Below are positions 51,933-60,334 of a stretch of 64,000 bases of DNA, piece after piece; the stretch's first letter is position 1, and each line of letters starts with the position of its first letter. The notes beneath the pieces were generated by a model that saw nothing but the letters and a program-made list of their open reading frames with translations, was not told the DNA's origin and searched no databases. A program made the translations under genes and the position numbers. Source of the DNA: Curtobacterium flaccumfaciens pv. betae (lineage in GTDB: Bacteria > Actinomycetota > Actinomycetes > Actinomycetales > Microbacteriaceae); the NCBI RefSeq assembly GCF_026241855.1, contig NZ_JAPJDC010000002.1, positions 21,486 to 85,485 on the forward strand, read 5' to 3'.

Positions 51933-52015
51933 GGGCGGAAACCTGCTCCCATCAGTCGGCAACTGCGATCGACGTGCTGGGGCTTGCGTCTGATAACTAC
52001 CCACGCTGCGTAGCC

Positions 52016-52075
52016 GCAAGCAGCGACGCGACACGAAGCGAAGCTAAGAGGACGACACAGAGCGAAGCTGCTCAC
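52016..52075 (-). repeat. inverted repeat, right end
   Basis: On the minus strand it reads GTGAGCAGCTTCGCTCTGTG then CCTCTTAGCTTCGCTTCGTG, matching the left end with a few changes. It lies just after the YhcG-type gene's stop and before the KAP start. Confidence 0.8.
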
Positions 52076-52085
52076 ACACCCCTGG

Positions 52086-53117
52086 TCAGGACTCGAGAGT
52101 GTCGGTCTCCGTCGCCAGTGCGGCTGCGAGGTCCGCTTCCGACGGCAGAGCAGCGCGGACCGCCGGCGGGAGGAGGTCGTAGCTGGCGACACCGATCGGG
52201 GTCTGCTGTCCCGCGAGGGAGTAACGGACGACGGCGTCGTTCTTGTCCGCGACCAGCAGCAAGCCGACCGTGTCCGCATGCTGGGGTCGGCGGAGCTTGT
52301 CGTCGACGAGTGCGACGTAGAAGCCGAGCTGGCCAAGGTACTCCGGCCTGAACTTCCCAGTCTTGAGCTCGATCACCACGTACCGGAGCTGCTCGACGTG
52401 GAAGAACAGCAGGTCGACGTAGAAGTCGTCCCCGTCGACGTCGAAGTGCACCTGCCGGCCGACGAACGCAAAACCCTCCCCGAGCTCGCGGAGGGTGTCG
52501 ATGATCCGATCGACCAGTGCCTGCTCGAGGTGGCGTTCCTTCGCATCACCGTCGAGAGCGAGGAAGTCCAACACGTACGGGTCCTTCGTGATCTGCTGCG
52601 CCAGATCCGAGTCCCCCGGCGGCAGGACCTCGGCGAAGTTCGTCGGCGCCGCCTGCAGCCGGCTGTGCGCTGCGCTACGGATCTGGTGCTCGAGGACGTT
52701 CCGCGACCACCCATTCGCGGCCGCCTGTCCGGCGTACCAGTCCCGGAGCTCGTGATCGTCGAGCCGGTCAAGGAGGACAGTGATGTGCCCCCAGGGCAGT
52801 TGTCCAACAGCCTGTTGGACAACCGCATCCGCCGACCACTCCCCCGCGAACCGGCGCATGTAGAACAGGTTCGCCCTGGAGAAGCCCTTCATCTCCGGGA
52901 ACTCAGCACGCAGATCCGCCGCGAGCCGGCCGATGACGTTGCTCCCCCACCCCTCATCGCCCTGGCGCTGCAGGATCGTCGCACCGATCCCCCAGTACAG
53001 ACGAATGAGTTCGGTATTCACGCGGCGCTGCGCCGCAAATCGGGCAGCACGCACTTGCTGCTTCACCTCGGCAAGAGCAGCGGCATACCCGGATACGGCT
53101 GGCGACGAATGAGACAT
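52086..53117 (-). CDS. YhcG-type PDDEXK nuclease (DUF1016)
   Basis: The 343-residue product starts with the DUF1016 N-terminal region (RVNTELIRLYWGIGATILQRQ, LAADLRAEFPEMKGFSRANLFYM). It ends with a PDDEXK nuclease (FYVDLLFFHVEQLRYVVIELK then FRPEYLGQLGFYVALVD). Active residues are probably the Asp of VDLL and the Glu and Lys of IELK. Such nucleases are thought to act in defence or DNA repair and are common on mobile elements. It is next to the KAP element and may form part of a defence cluster. Confidence 0.9.
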   Translation of the reverse strand: MSHSSPAVSGYAAALAEVKQQVRAARFAAQRRVNTELIRLYWGIGATILQRQGDEGWGSNVIGRLAADLRAEFPEMKGFSRANLFYMRRFAGEWSADAVVQQAVGQLPWGHITVLLDRLDDHELRDWYAGQAAANGWSRNVLEHQIRSAAHSRLQAAPTNFAEVLPPGDSDLAQQITKDPYVLDFLALDGDAKERHLEQALVDRIIDTLRELGEGFAFVGRQVHFDVDGDDFYVDLLFFHVEQLRYVVIELKTGKFRPEYLGQLGFYVALVDDKLRRPQHADTVGLLLVADKNDAVVRYSLAGQQTPIGVASYDLLPPAVRAALPSEADLAAALATETDTLES

Positions 53118-53225
53118 CACCGCTCAGTCTGCCCGACCAGCCGATCGGACGAAGAACGAACGAAGCGTTCTACGGGATCACCTATGCCAGGCTGGAGAGG
53201 ATCCCCGAGCGAAAGGCGACCTCCC

Positions 53226-53570
53226 ATGGCGCAAAAAGTCACCACGCACCTCGTCGACGACCTCACCGGCGACACCATCGAGGACGGCAAGGGCCGCACC
53301 ATCACGTTCGGCTTCGACGGCGCCTACTACGAAATCGACCTCACCGACGACAACGCAGACGCGCTCCGCGACGCGTTCTCCGACTACATCGCCGCCGCAC
53401 GCAAAGTCACCAGCCGCGCTGGCCGCACCAGTGCCGGCAGCGCGCCGAAGCGCGGCAACTCGGAAGAGCTCGCGAAGATCCGCGAGTGGGCGAACGCGAA
53501 CGGCCACGAGGTCTCCTCCCGCGGCCGCATCAGCCAGGCTGTCCGCGACGCATACAACGCCGCACACTGA
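53226..53570 (+). CDS. lsr2: Lsr2-like nucleoid-associated protein
   Basis: The 114-residue product has the Lsr2 dimerisation domain (AQKVTTHLVDDLTGD, ITFGFDGAYYEIDLTDDNADALRDAF) and the C-terminal DNA-binding helices (AKIREWANANGHEVSSRGRI). It includes a basic linker rich in Arg, Ala and Gly. It is the H-NS-like silencer of actinobacteria and binds AT-rich DNA. On this element it could silence the AT-richer KAP and 797-aa genes on either side. A strong palindromic terminator follows. Confidence 0.95.
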   Translation: MAQKVTTHLVDDLTGDTIEDGKGRTITFGFDGAYYEIDLTDDNADALRDAFSDYIAAARKVTSRAGRTSAGSAPKRGNSEELAKIREWANANGHEVSSRGRISQAVRDAYNAAH

Positions 53571-53583
53571 CGCCACTCCCCCA

Positions 53584-53625
53584 CGAGAAGAGCCGGCCGC
53601 CCTCGAGGGCGGCCGGCTCTTCTCG
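53584..53625. terminator. bidirectional terminator-like palindrome
   Basis: Two 21-nt arms form a perfect 42-bp palindrome, with core GAGCCGGCC-GCCCTCGAGGGC. It lies 14 nt after the Lsr2 stop and 68 nt before the end of the 797-aa gene, so it may end both. T-rich flanks are present on the plus side (GTTGG). Confidence 0.85.
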
Positions 53626-53692
53626 TTGGCGCGGATACGGCGGAATTACGTCAGCTTGTGAAGTTTAACTGAGCCGCCCAGAGGTGACGGAT

Positions 53693-56086
53693 TCACTCCC
53701 TCGCCTCAGGACCCGAACCGGACTCTCCTTTCGCCCGCCGCCGGAGCATGGAATAGGCAAGCCAGTCGAAATTACTCTCTTTCGCGCGAGCGACCAGAAA
53801 AGCGACGAACTTTTCTTCACGCGCAGCGATGTCATCCCTGCTCAGTGGCGCTTGTTCGAATGGATCATCGCCCAGGGCCCACATGGGGTGAGCGTCAAGC
53901 ATGTGGTCGTAGGACAAAGCGACCCGCGCATAGGTACCGTCCGAATTCCGAACCGACAAGGAAGTTCCTTGGGTTAGCTCGGCATCGACAGCGTACTCGC
54001 ACGAAGCCACTCCGCTCCAAGGCGACTGCAACGCCGAACTCAGTGTTGCAAGCTTCTCGAGTTCAGCTCCCGTCAGCCCCGACGCTGTGCGCTTCACTTC
54101 GATCGGAACGAACTCTCCCCATCGCGTCAGCATCAGCAAGTCGGCCTCGCCGATCTCGTTAGACACCTCGAGGTGACTTACGCTCATTCCAGGATGCATA
54201 CCGATTAGCTGGCTTCGGGTCCCAAAGTCGAATATAGACGTAAAGAATCGGGCGGCAAGAACGTGCCCCATCGCGTCGCTTTCATACACTCGGCGGACCT
54301 GCTCACTGAGACGATACTTGAAATCTATGACTGGCCGATCGCCGAATGGATACTCGATTGCCTCCGTGCAACCACGACAGACAATCGGCGGTGCGAAGTT
54401 TCCGACCGGTATCCATTGCTTAGCCCCGCACCGAGGGCACTGTACGGAAAACCCTTTGATAACCACACTCGAACGCTCGGCCCACACGAGCCAAAACTTT
54501 GTAGCCGCTTCGTTATTGCGCAATGCTCGCTTGAAGTCATGGAAAGACTTCTCAGGAAGGTCATCGACGGACTGCCCTACCGCCACAGCATCGTGAGCAT
54601 TCACCCCCGCCTGCCGGAGGCGTTCCTTATACCAATTGAATCCTTGCCGCGCTGCCATAGATTCCAACAGCTTGAGCAGTGGCTCGTGGCACAGCAGGTA
54701 TACGTCGTGCAGATCGCCGAGCATGTCGACCAAGATACGGGCAGCAATACCCGGTGCGGATTCCCTCAACTCAATGCCTCGGACGGAGGCCAAGCTGCTT
54801 GCTATGAGTCCACGAGACGGCCACTCCACGGCTGAAATCGTCAACCCCGCCGCGGGAGAGGACCATACGGTATGGGAGTCGTTATAGAAGGCTCCGTTGA
54901 GCGGATCAACTCTGTAATCCCCACTCAAAGGCAGAGGAGCATCTTCGACTGAGACGTCATACTGCATCATCAAGAGGTCGTTAATATTTCTCGCTTTGAC
55001 CACGTCCTGGTAACTCGACTGATCAAGCGGCTTATAGGACGCTCGACCGTCTTTCCACATGAGGATTTCATCGCGACTCATTCCCAGAACAGTGCCGAAC
55101 ATCAACATCTCGGACGGTGGTCTTACCGCAACCTGGGAAGCGTTACCAATCATCTCTTGTAAGACGTTCGCGTCAATACTTGCACTAGTCACGTACAGTG
55201 AGGATACCGCAACACCATTTCGTGCCAGGCCTGACGCCATAAGTACTTTTTGGATGGACTCACCAGAAAGGGCAGTACTCGGAACTCCCAGGGGTGTGGC
55301 ATAAAAGTCTCCGTGCGCAGCTCGCAAGTTCCACAATAGTGCGAGGTCCTCCATTGCACCGGGGGTGCATATCACGAGGACGTTGGGACCGGCGTCGAGC
55401 CGGGCAGCGCGAGGGTCAGGCAGTACCGCTTTACCTGATCGGAGAGAGCTACTTGCAGTGCCCGCATAGGACAACTTTGTCATTGAAAGCTTTCGTGGTG
55501 TAATTAGAGGTTCTCGTGACCAAGTGCGCGCTAATAGGTCTTCGAGGGACCCGGGAGTTGCCTCACGTCGCACCTCGAGGAAGTCTGAAAAGTCCAGTTC
55601 GGGTAGCCAGTTGCCGGAGCGGATGATTTCCTGGTTGATCTGCGCTGGAAGGGACCCCAAGCATGCAGCATAGATGTCCCGCCACGGGTCGCCGTCGGAA
55701 AGGTCAACGATCTGAAGGGGTGCGACCTTGCCCTGCTCTCGGTAATTGAGCAGCCCCACTGCCAGCTGAGACCGTGATACGTCTCTAAATCCACCCACCC
55801 GAGGACTTTCCTCGATGGCCATTTCGGGGTCGTAGCCCATGCCATTTATGCGGTCAATTTGAGACCCAGGCAAGATAGAACGATAAAGCTCCGGTACGCG
55901 ACCTGAATCCCCGATCGGAAGGATCACGTTCGCGGCCCCACCCCACAGCTGGCACTCCAGATCAATGGCGGCGCGAAACTGTGACGAGTCGCTAGTGTTG
56001 ACGGGAATCGCAATCCTCATCGGGCGCGCACTGATACGAGCAGCGTGGGGGCCATTCAGCCGCTCAGAGTCCAGGAACCTGTTCAT
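53693..56086 (-). CDS. unrecognised 797-aa putative nuclease, candidate defence protein
   Basis: The product from ATG 56086 (MNRFLDSERLNG) has an N-terminal alpha/beta half with a Rossmann-like strand (NVLVICTPGAMEDLALLW). A zinc ribbon follows (CPRCG near 550 and CRGC near 570). A C-terminal region has GEADLLMLTRWGEFVPIEVKR near 646-666, a PDDEXK-like set (Glu, Asp, Glu-Val-Lys). Family not recognised. Codon use and base composition are lower in GC than the flanks. It stands alone between Lsr2 and a resolvase. An alternative start is ATG 56020. Confidence 0.7.
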   Translation of the reverse strand: MNRFLDSERLNGPHAARISARPMRIAIPVNTSDSSQFRAAIDLECQLWGGAANVILPIGDSGRVPELYRSILPGSQIDRINGMGYDPEMAIEESPRVGGFRDVSRSQLAVGLLNYREQGKVAPLQIVDLSDGDPWRDIYAACLGSLPAQINQEIIRSGNWLPELDFSDFLEVRREATPGSLEDLLARTWSREPLITPRKLSMTKLSYAGTASSSLRSGKAVLPDPRAARLDAGPNVLVICTPGAMEDLALLWNLRAAHGDFYATPLGVPSTALSGESIQKVLMASGLARNGVAVSSLYVTSASIDANVLQEMIGNASQVAVRPPSEMLMFGTVLGMSRDEILMWKDGRASYKPLDQSSYQDVVKARNINDLLMMQYDVSVEDAPLPLSGDYRVDPLNGAFYNDSHTVWSSPAAGLTISAVEWPSRGLIASSLASVRGIELRESAPGIAARILVDMLGDLHDVYLLCHEPLLKLLESMAARQGFNWYKERLRQAGVNAHDAVAVGQSVDDLPEKSFHDFKRALRNNEAATKFWLVWAERSSVVIKGFSVQCPRCGAKQWIPVGNFAPPIVCRGCTEAIEYPFGDRPVIDFKYRLSEQVRRVYESDAMGHVLAARFFTSIFDFGTRSQLIGMHPGMSVSHLEVSNEIGEADLLMLTRWGEFVPIEVKRTASGLTGAELEKLATLSSALQSPWSGVASCEYAVDAELTQGTSLSVRNSDGTYARVALSYDHMLDAHPMWALGDDPFEQAPLSRDDIAAREEKFVAFLVARAKESNFDWLAYSMLRRRAKGESGSGPEARE

Positions 56087-56373
56087 GGACAGATACTTGC
56101 ACGCACCTGCGCTTTGAGGCGTCGGAGATGTGCAATCACGGGGCGCGCCGTCCGCGCGGCTCGACGGCCAGTGTCCCGAACCAGCACCACCCCCATCGGC
56201 TGTCGGTTGGCGATGGTGGTGTGGGGTATGCCCCAACACCACGGCCCCATTTCGGTTGAGAGCCGCGGTCAAGGGGTCGGTTCAGGGGGTTCCGCGACAG
56301 ATCTGATCTTGGCTCTAGACATGTCGCGACACCCCGTGCGCACCGGTCGCACGGACCGCGCGGTGCCCGATGG

Positions 56374-56970
56374 TCAGCTGGACGTCTTGCGACGTCGACC
56401 CGCGACTGGTTCACTCTCGCGCCGGAGTGCCCTGTACACCGTGGTCCTACTGACTCCGAGAACGTCGCCGATCTGCGCAACCGTCATGTCCTGTTGCTCG
56501 TACAGGCGCGTGGCAGTTCGTACCTGATCGGCCGACAACCGGGGCGGACGACCGCCGTTCCGCCCTCGAGCTCGAGCAGCCGTGAGGCCGGCGTGCGTGC
56601 GTTCTCGGATGAGATCCCGTTCGAACTCGGCCAGAGCGGCGAAGACGTGGAACACGAGCCGGCCGCCGGGTGAGGTTGTGTCGATCGTCTCTTGCAAGGA
56701 TCGGAACCCGACACCTCGCTCCCCGAGTGCCTGCAGCTGGTCGATCAGATGCCGGATGGATCGCCCGAGCCGGTCGAGCCGCCACACGACGAGGGTGTCG
56801 CCTGGTCGGAGCTGATCGAGCAGTTTCGTGAGCTCCGGACGGTGCTCGAGCGATCCGGACATTGTGTCGACCCACACCCGGTAGCAGCCGGCAGCGTTCA
56901 ACGCGTCGAGCTGCAGCGCCGCGTCCTGATCGGTTGTTGACACCCGCGCGTACCCGAGAAGCTCACCCAT
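56374..56970 (-). CDS. serine resolvase/invertase 2
   Basis: The 198-residue product has the catalytic Ser in LGYARVSTTDQD and the LDRLGRSIRHL block. The FHVFAALAEFERDLIRERT helix follows, with a GRPPRLS linker and helix-turn-helix (MTVAQIGDVLGVSRTTVYRAL). It is a Hin/TnpR-type enzyme, distinct in sequence from resolvase 1. A res-like inverted repeat lies just before its start. The gap 56087-56373 holds no gene. Confidence 0.93.
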   Translation of the reverse strand: MGELLGYARVSTTDQDAALQLDALNAAGCYRVWVDTMSGSLEHRPELTKLLDQLRPGDTLVVWRLDRLGRSIRHLIDQLQALGERGVGFRSLQETIDTTSPGGRLVFHVFAALAEFERDLIRERTHAGLTAARARGRNGGRPPRLSADQVRTATRLYEQQDMTVAQIGDVLGVSRTTVYRALRRESEPVAGRRRKTSS

Positions 56971-56978
56971 GAGTCAGA

Positions 56979-57045
56979 ACGTAGCGGAACCCGTCAGACG
57001 GCAGTGGAAACGGCACGTAGAAACCGGCACTGAGTTCCGCTACGT
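56979..57045. other. candidate res site of resolvase 2
   Basis: ACGTAGCGGAAC (56979-56990) and its reverse complement GTTCCGCTACGT (57034-57045) are separated by 43 bp, directly upstream of resolvase 2. The spacing and inverted arms fit a resolution or inversion site. A weaker motif (GGAAAC, GGCACG) lies between. Confidence 0.6.
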
Positions 57046-57160
57046 GCAACGCCGGCGCGGCGTGCTTTGCGCGCCCCGGAGCGAGAGATGTGCCACAAAC
57101 GGAGGTTTTTGGTACGAAGTGAAGGCAGAGCTCTCCCCGCAGACTCGGCGGGCGCGATTT

Positions 57161-57328
57161 TTAGTTCCGGCGGTTGAAGATCCGCGCGATGGCGTTGAGG
57201 ATCTTCACGACCCGCTTGGTGCGCTTGTCGCTGGAGATGGTCCAGACGAACAGAGCGCACACGATTAGTGCGGGTGTGTTGGTGCCGGAGTTCGCGGCCA
57301 TCTCGATGACGTGTTCCGTCGTGAGCAT
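57161..57328 (-). CDS. 55-aa single-pass membrane protein
   Basis: The frame from ATG 57328 encodes MLTTEHVIEMAANSG, one membrane helix (TPALIVCALFVWTIS) and a basic tail (SDKRTKRVVKILNAIARIF). The positive tail and clear helix support a real gene. It lies just after an IR-like repeat and divergent from the fluoride operon. Holin-like or small toxin-like; function unknown. Confidence 0.5.
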   Translation of the reverse strand: MLTTEHVIEMAANSGTNTPALIVCALFVWTISSDKRTKRVVKILNAIARIFNRRN

Positions 57329-57338
57329 GGCTGTGGGC

Positions 57339-57378
57339 AGCTTCGCTCCGTGTCGTCGGAATCGCTTCCTTCGGTGTC
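57339..57378 (+). repeat. single copy of the element-end repeat
   Basis: AGCTTCGCTCCGTGTCGTC recurs at 57339-57357 and a decayed second half follows (TCGCTTCCTTCGGTGTCG). Same pair as in the ends of the resolvase/KAP element, but no partner was seen on the other side of resolvase 2. Confidence 0.7.
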
Positions 57379-57449
57379 GGGACGTCGCGGGTGCGCGAGA
57401 CGGCCCGCGTGACTTTCGGTTCGGGTGCATACTGGTGGTGTCTTCGGAC

Positions 57450-57541
57450 CCGGTAGTGGGGCTTGCCGGACCCAACCTCGACAGTTGTCGACAACAGTCC
57501 CTATCTCAGCTGGTCGCGCTTCTGCGCGCCTGAGGTAGGGA
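57450..57541 (+). promoter_or_regulatory. fluoride riboswitch (crcB motif) with translational expression platform
   Basis: The 5' stem CCGGTA (57450-57455) with TGCCGG (57464-57469) closes the loop GTGGGGCT. GGGGCT of the loop can pair with AGTCCC (57496-57501) as the pseudoknot. A second stem TCGACA (57478-57483) with TGTCGA (57486-57491) follows AACC. This is the fold of the fluoride aptamer. TCCCTATCTCAG (57498-57509) can instead pair with CTGAGGTAGGGA (57530-57541), which holds the ribosome-binding site of the next gene. So fluoride binding should free the site and switch translation on. No U tract is present. Confidence 0.9.
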
Positions 57542-57546
57542 GTGTC

Positions 57547-58053
57547 ATGACAGCACCAATCGGTACCGGACCGGTCGTCGTCGGCGTCCTGCCCGGCCTC
57601 GCTCCGGGTGTCATCGAGGTTGCGTCGTCCATCGCGCGCCGCTTCGGTACGACGCTGGTGTGCGTCAGCGTGGATGCATCGCTCATCGATGCCGGTACGC
57701 GCTCGGACGGGTCGGTGATGGTGGAACCGATCGACCCTGATACCGCTGACACGACACCGCAGGGCTTGTCGGACAGTGACGAGGCGGCAGTACGTGCTGC
57801 CGCAACGACCTACGGCGTCGACGTCACGTTCGTCCCGGGTGTTGGGGATCCGAGCCGGGCACTGTCGCAGGTGGCCGAAGACCGCGACGCGGCGATGCTG
57901 GTCGTCGGGGCCAGGACGGGAGCGGGTCGAATCGCGGAGTTCTTCACGGGGTCGGTCGCGGCACGGCTGACCCATCAGCAGCACCGTTCAGTGCTCGTAG
58001 TGCCCGTTGATCCGGTCGGGTTCGATGCCCCACTGCCGTGGGACACCCCGTGA
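57547..58053 (+). CDS. universal stress protein, fluoride operon
   Basis: The 168-residue UspA-fold protein has strand VVVGVLPG at the start and VGARTGAGRIAEFF then GSVA, the ATP-binding pattern G-x2-G-x9-GS. Start at ATG 57547, five nt after GAGGTAGGGAGT; a start at 57463 is rejected because it lies inside the riboswitch. It may help cells survive fluoride stress or tune the metabolic enzymes. Usp proteins do appear in fluoride loci, but the exact role is unknown. Overlaps the next gene (GTGA). Confidence 0.85.
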   Translation: MTAPIGTGPVVVGVLPGLAPGVIEVASSIARRFGTTLVCVSVDASLIDAGTRSDGSVMVEPIDPDTADTTPQGLSDSDEAAVRAAATTYGVDVTFVPGVGDPSRALSQVAEDRDAAMLVVGARTGAGRIAEFFTGSVAARLTHQQHRSVLVVPVDPVGFDAPLPWDTP

Positions 58054-58793
58054 CCGGCCAGCTTGTTCTGCTCCGCCACGGACAGAGCACCGCGAACGCT
58101 GCCGGCACCTTCACCGGCTTGCGAGACGTCGCGCTGACCGAACAGGGCACCGCCGAAGCGAATCGGGCTGGGTTGCTCCTTCTGCATGCCGGCATCCGAC
58201 CGGACCTCGTGCTCACGTCGACGCTCGAGCGGGCGCTCCACACGGCGGAGCTCGTCACCGACGTCCTCGGACGTGATGCGCCGATCGAGTCGACGTGGCG
58301 GTTGAACGAGCGGAACTACGGCGCCCTCACCGGCATGTCCAAGCAAAATGCGCAAGCCGCGTTGGGGGCGGAGCAGTTCTTCGCTGTTCGGAGGACCCGC
58401 ACGGGTCGGCCGCCACGCATGTCGATCCGCGCGTGGCTGGCGCTCCGGCGGACGCCGGCGCTTCGTGGACTGCCGTGGGCGGCAGTTCGTCGAACCGAAA
58501 CACTCTCCGACGTCATCCGCCGGGTCCAACCCGTCCTGTCGGACCGCATCACCCCGGCACTCCGCGACGGGCAGACAGTGCTCGTCGTCGCACACGGCAA
58601 CTCACTGCGGGCACTGTGTGCCTGCATGGACGGCCTGACCGACCGTGAGCTCGCGGACCTGAACCTCCCCACCGGCGAACCCCTGATCTACCGGTTCGAC
58701 GGCGACGGAGGGTTCTGTCCGCGGGGTGGGGAGTACCTGCATCCGGCAGCACGAGCAGCAGCGGCAGCGGTCGCTGCGGAAGGTGGAACATGA
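58050..58793 (+). CDS. gpmA: 2,3-bisphosphoglycerate-dependent phosphoglycerate mutase
   Basis: The 247-residue histidine phosphatase starts at GTG 58050, overlapping the Usp stop. Phosphorylated His is in LLRHGQSTAN near residue 10. ERNYGALTG, the pattern of GpmA rather than general phosphatases, follows, and the second His is in VVAHGNSLRAL. It interconverts 3- and 2-phosphoglycerate, the step before enolase. Its presence in a fluoride operon is notable because fluoride blocks enolase and backs up these intermediates. Confidence 0.88.
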   Translation: MTGQLVLLRHGQSTANAAGTFTGLRDVALTEQGTAEANRAGLLLLHAGIRPDLVLTSTLERALHTAELVTDVLGRDAPIESTWRLNERNYGALTGMSKQNAQAALGAEQFFAVRRTRTGRPPRMSIRAWLALRRTPALRGLPWAAVRRTETLSDVIRRVQPVLSDRITPALRDGQTVLVVAHGNSLRALCACMDGLTDRELADLNLPTGEPLIYRFDGDGGFCPRGGEYLHPAARAAAAAVAAEGGT

Positions 58794-59293
58794 CCGCCCG
58801 AACGGACACGGACCTGCCCGATGGGCAGCTCCCGCCCGACCCGGACATCGACGCCAACGACCCGGAACGTATCGCCCGGCCAGTGCATCTGCGGTGGCGG
58901 TACCTCGGTGTCGTCGCACTCGGCGGCGCCATCGGTACCGCCGCACGCGACGGACTCAGCACCGCGTTCCCCGCTCAGCACGGAGTGTCCTGGGCGATCT
59001 TCTGGATCAACATCGCCGGCGCGCTCCTGCTCGGTGTGCTGCTGGAACACCTCGCGCATCGCGGACCTGACGAGGGTCGCCGCCGGACACTGCGCTTGCT
59101 TCTGGGAACCGGTGTCCTCGGCGGGTTCACCACCTACAGCACCCTCGCGACCAGCACCGCGGTGTTGTTCCTCGACGGCCGCGGGTTGTCCGGCACCGGG
59201 TACGGGCTCCTGACGGTCCTCGCCGGCGCGATCGCCACCGGTAGCGGCCTCGCGATCGCGGGCTTGGTCCGACCGAACGGAGCCACATCATGA
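58790..59293 (+). CDS. crcB: CrcB/Fluc fluoride channel subunit 1
   Basis: The 167-residue product has an N-terminal charged extension of about 35 residues and four membrane segments. The signature GGFTTYST lies near residue 111 and [11 protein letters not shown] near 80. Fluc channels are dimers of antiparallel subunits; two adjacent genes usually form a heterodimer. It exports F- passively. Overlaps both neighbours by ATGA. Confidence 0.95.
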   Translation: MTARTDTDLPDGQLPPDPDIDANDPERIARPVHLRWRYLGVVALGGAIGTAARDGLSTAFPAQHGVSWAIFWINIAGALLLGVLLEHLAHRGPDEGRRRTLRLLLGTGVLGGFTTYSTLATSTAVLFLDGRGLSGTGYGLLTVLAGAIATGSGLAIAGLVRPNGATS

Positions 59294-59661
59294 GCGCCCT
59301 GGCCTTCCTCAGCGTCGCTGTCGCTGGCGGTGTCGGCGCGGCCGCACGGTTCTTCGTGGATGGTGCGATCAACCGGGGTCGGCAGTTCCGGCTCCCGGTC
59401 GGGACGCTGACGATCAACATCACCGGCTCGTTCCTGCTGGGCTTGATCACCGGCGCCGCCGGTCACCTCGGCGCTACCCCCGTCGCGGTGCTCGGAACAG
59501 GGCTCATGGGTGGCTACACCACGTTCAGCACCGCCAGCTTCGAGACCGTCCGCCTCGCACGCACCGGGCGCACCACCGCGGCTGCCGTGAACGGGCTCGG
59601 GATGCTCGTCGTCTCCGTCGCCGCAGCCGCCGCAGGCGTCACCCTCGGCACCCTCACTTGA
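59290..59661 (+). CDS. crcB: CrcB/Fluc fluoride channel subunit 2
   Basis: The 123-residue product has four membrane segments. The signature GGYTTFST is near residue 76 and [11 protein letters not shown] near 45. It is shorter than subunit 1, without its N-terminal extension. It overlaps subunit 1 by ATGA and should complete a heterodimeric channel of opposite topology. Confidence 0.95.
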   Translation: MSALAFLSVAVAGGVGAAARFFVDGAINRGRQFRLPVGTLTINITGSFLLGLITGAAGHLGATPVAVLGTGLMGGYTTFSTASFETVRLARTGRTTAAAVNGLGMLVVSVAAAAAGVTLGTLT

Positions 59662-59687
59662 CCATCCGACTGGGAGAAGAACAGCTC

Positions 59688-60173
59688 ATGCACTTCGACA
59701 TCACGATCGAGATCCCCCGCGGCAGCGGCAACAAGTACGAGGTCGACCACGCCACCGGACGGATCCGCCTGGACCGGGCGTTGTTCACCAGCATGGTGTT
59801 CCCGGAGGACTACGGCTCGATCGACGACACTCTCGGCGATGACGGCGACCCCCTCGACGCGCTCGTGCTGCTGCCCCGGCCCACGTTCCCCGGCGTCGTC
59901 ATCGACGTCCGCCCGGTCGGGATGCTCCGCATGGTCGACGAGAACGGCGGCGATGACAAGATCCTCACCGTCCCCGCCGGAGACGTCCGCTTCGACCACG
60001 TCCAGGACATCTCCGACGTCGCCGAGCCGGTCCTGGCGGAGATCGAGCACTTCTTCGCCCACTACAAGGAGATCGAGCACGGCAAGCACGTCACCACCAA
60101 CGGGTGGGCGAACCGTGTCGACGCCGAAGCCATCATCCGCGCCGCACAGGAACGGTTCACCCCGCACCCCTGA
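59688..60173 (+). CDS. ppa: inorganic pyrophosphatase
   Basis: The 161-residue family I pyrophosphatase has [17 protein letters not shown] at the start and the [11 protein letters not shown] signature near residue 62, plus KHVTTNGW near the end. It cleaves PPi to phosphate in the cytoplasm. Start at ATG 59688 after GGGAGAAGAACAG; a TTG at 59658 is rejected. Family I enzymes are strongly inhibited by fluoride, so a second copy under fluoride control is a plausible bypass. Confidence 0.93.
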   Translation: MHFDITIEIPRGSGNKYEVDHATGRIRLDRALFTSMVFPEDYGSIDDTLGDDGDPLDALVLLPRPTFPGVVIDVRPVGMLRMVDENGGDDKILTVPAGDVRFDHVQDISDVAEPVLAEIEHFFAHYKEIEHGKHVTTNGWANRVDAEAIIRAAQERFTPHP

Positions 60174-60334
60174 CCGGTACCCGCGCACCCGCGCACCCGC
60201 GCACCCGACACCATCCAGTGCGCGCCCTGAACCGCCGTGGGGAGGCAACTGGCGCCCAGTGATCGCCAGGAGGTCGTCCCTCCGCCTCCCCGCGGCCCAC
60301 ACCCGCACGACCAACCCGAAAGGCGACAACCGCC

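Larger units (their letters stand above)
48976..52075. mobile_element. inverted-repeat-bounded resolvase/KAP element
   Basis: About 56-60 bp at the left end (48976-49031) recurs inverted at the right end (52016-52075). Inside are a serine resolvase gene, a res-like site with three GTCTCGCAAC-type repeats and a KAP-type NTPase gene. The repeats contain a tandem 18-mer AGCTTCGCTYCGTGTCGTC. No transposase is present, so it is either a remnant, relies on another transposase, or moves by a resolvase-type reaction. The KAP gene and gap are AT-richer than the flanks. Confidence 0.65.

Noticed and set aside
56240..56345. GGGG-starting string resembling a Tn3-family end
   Set aside because: No second end and no Tn3-type transposase are present; similarity is too short to support.
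57463..57546. Upstream start for the universal stress gene
   Set aside because: It lies within the riboswitch aptamer and has no ribosome-binding site, whereas ATG 57547 follows GAGGTAGGGAGT.
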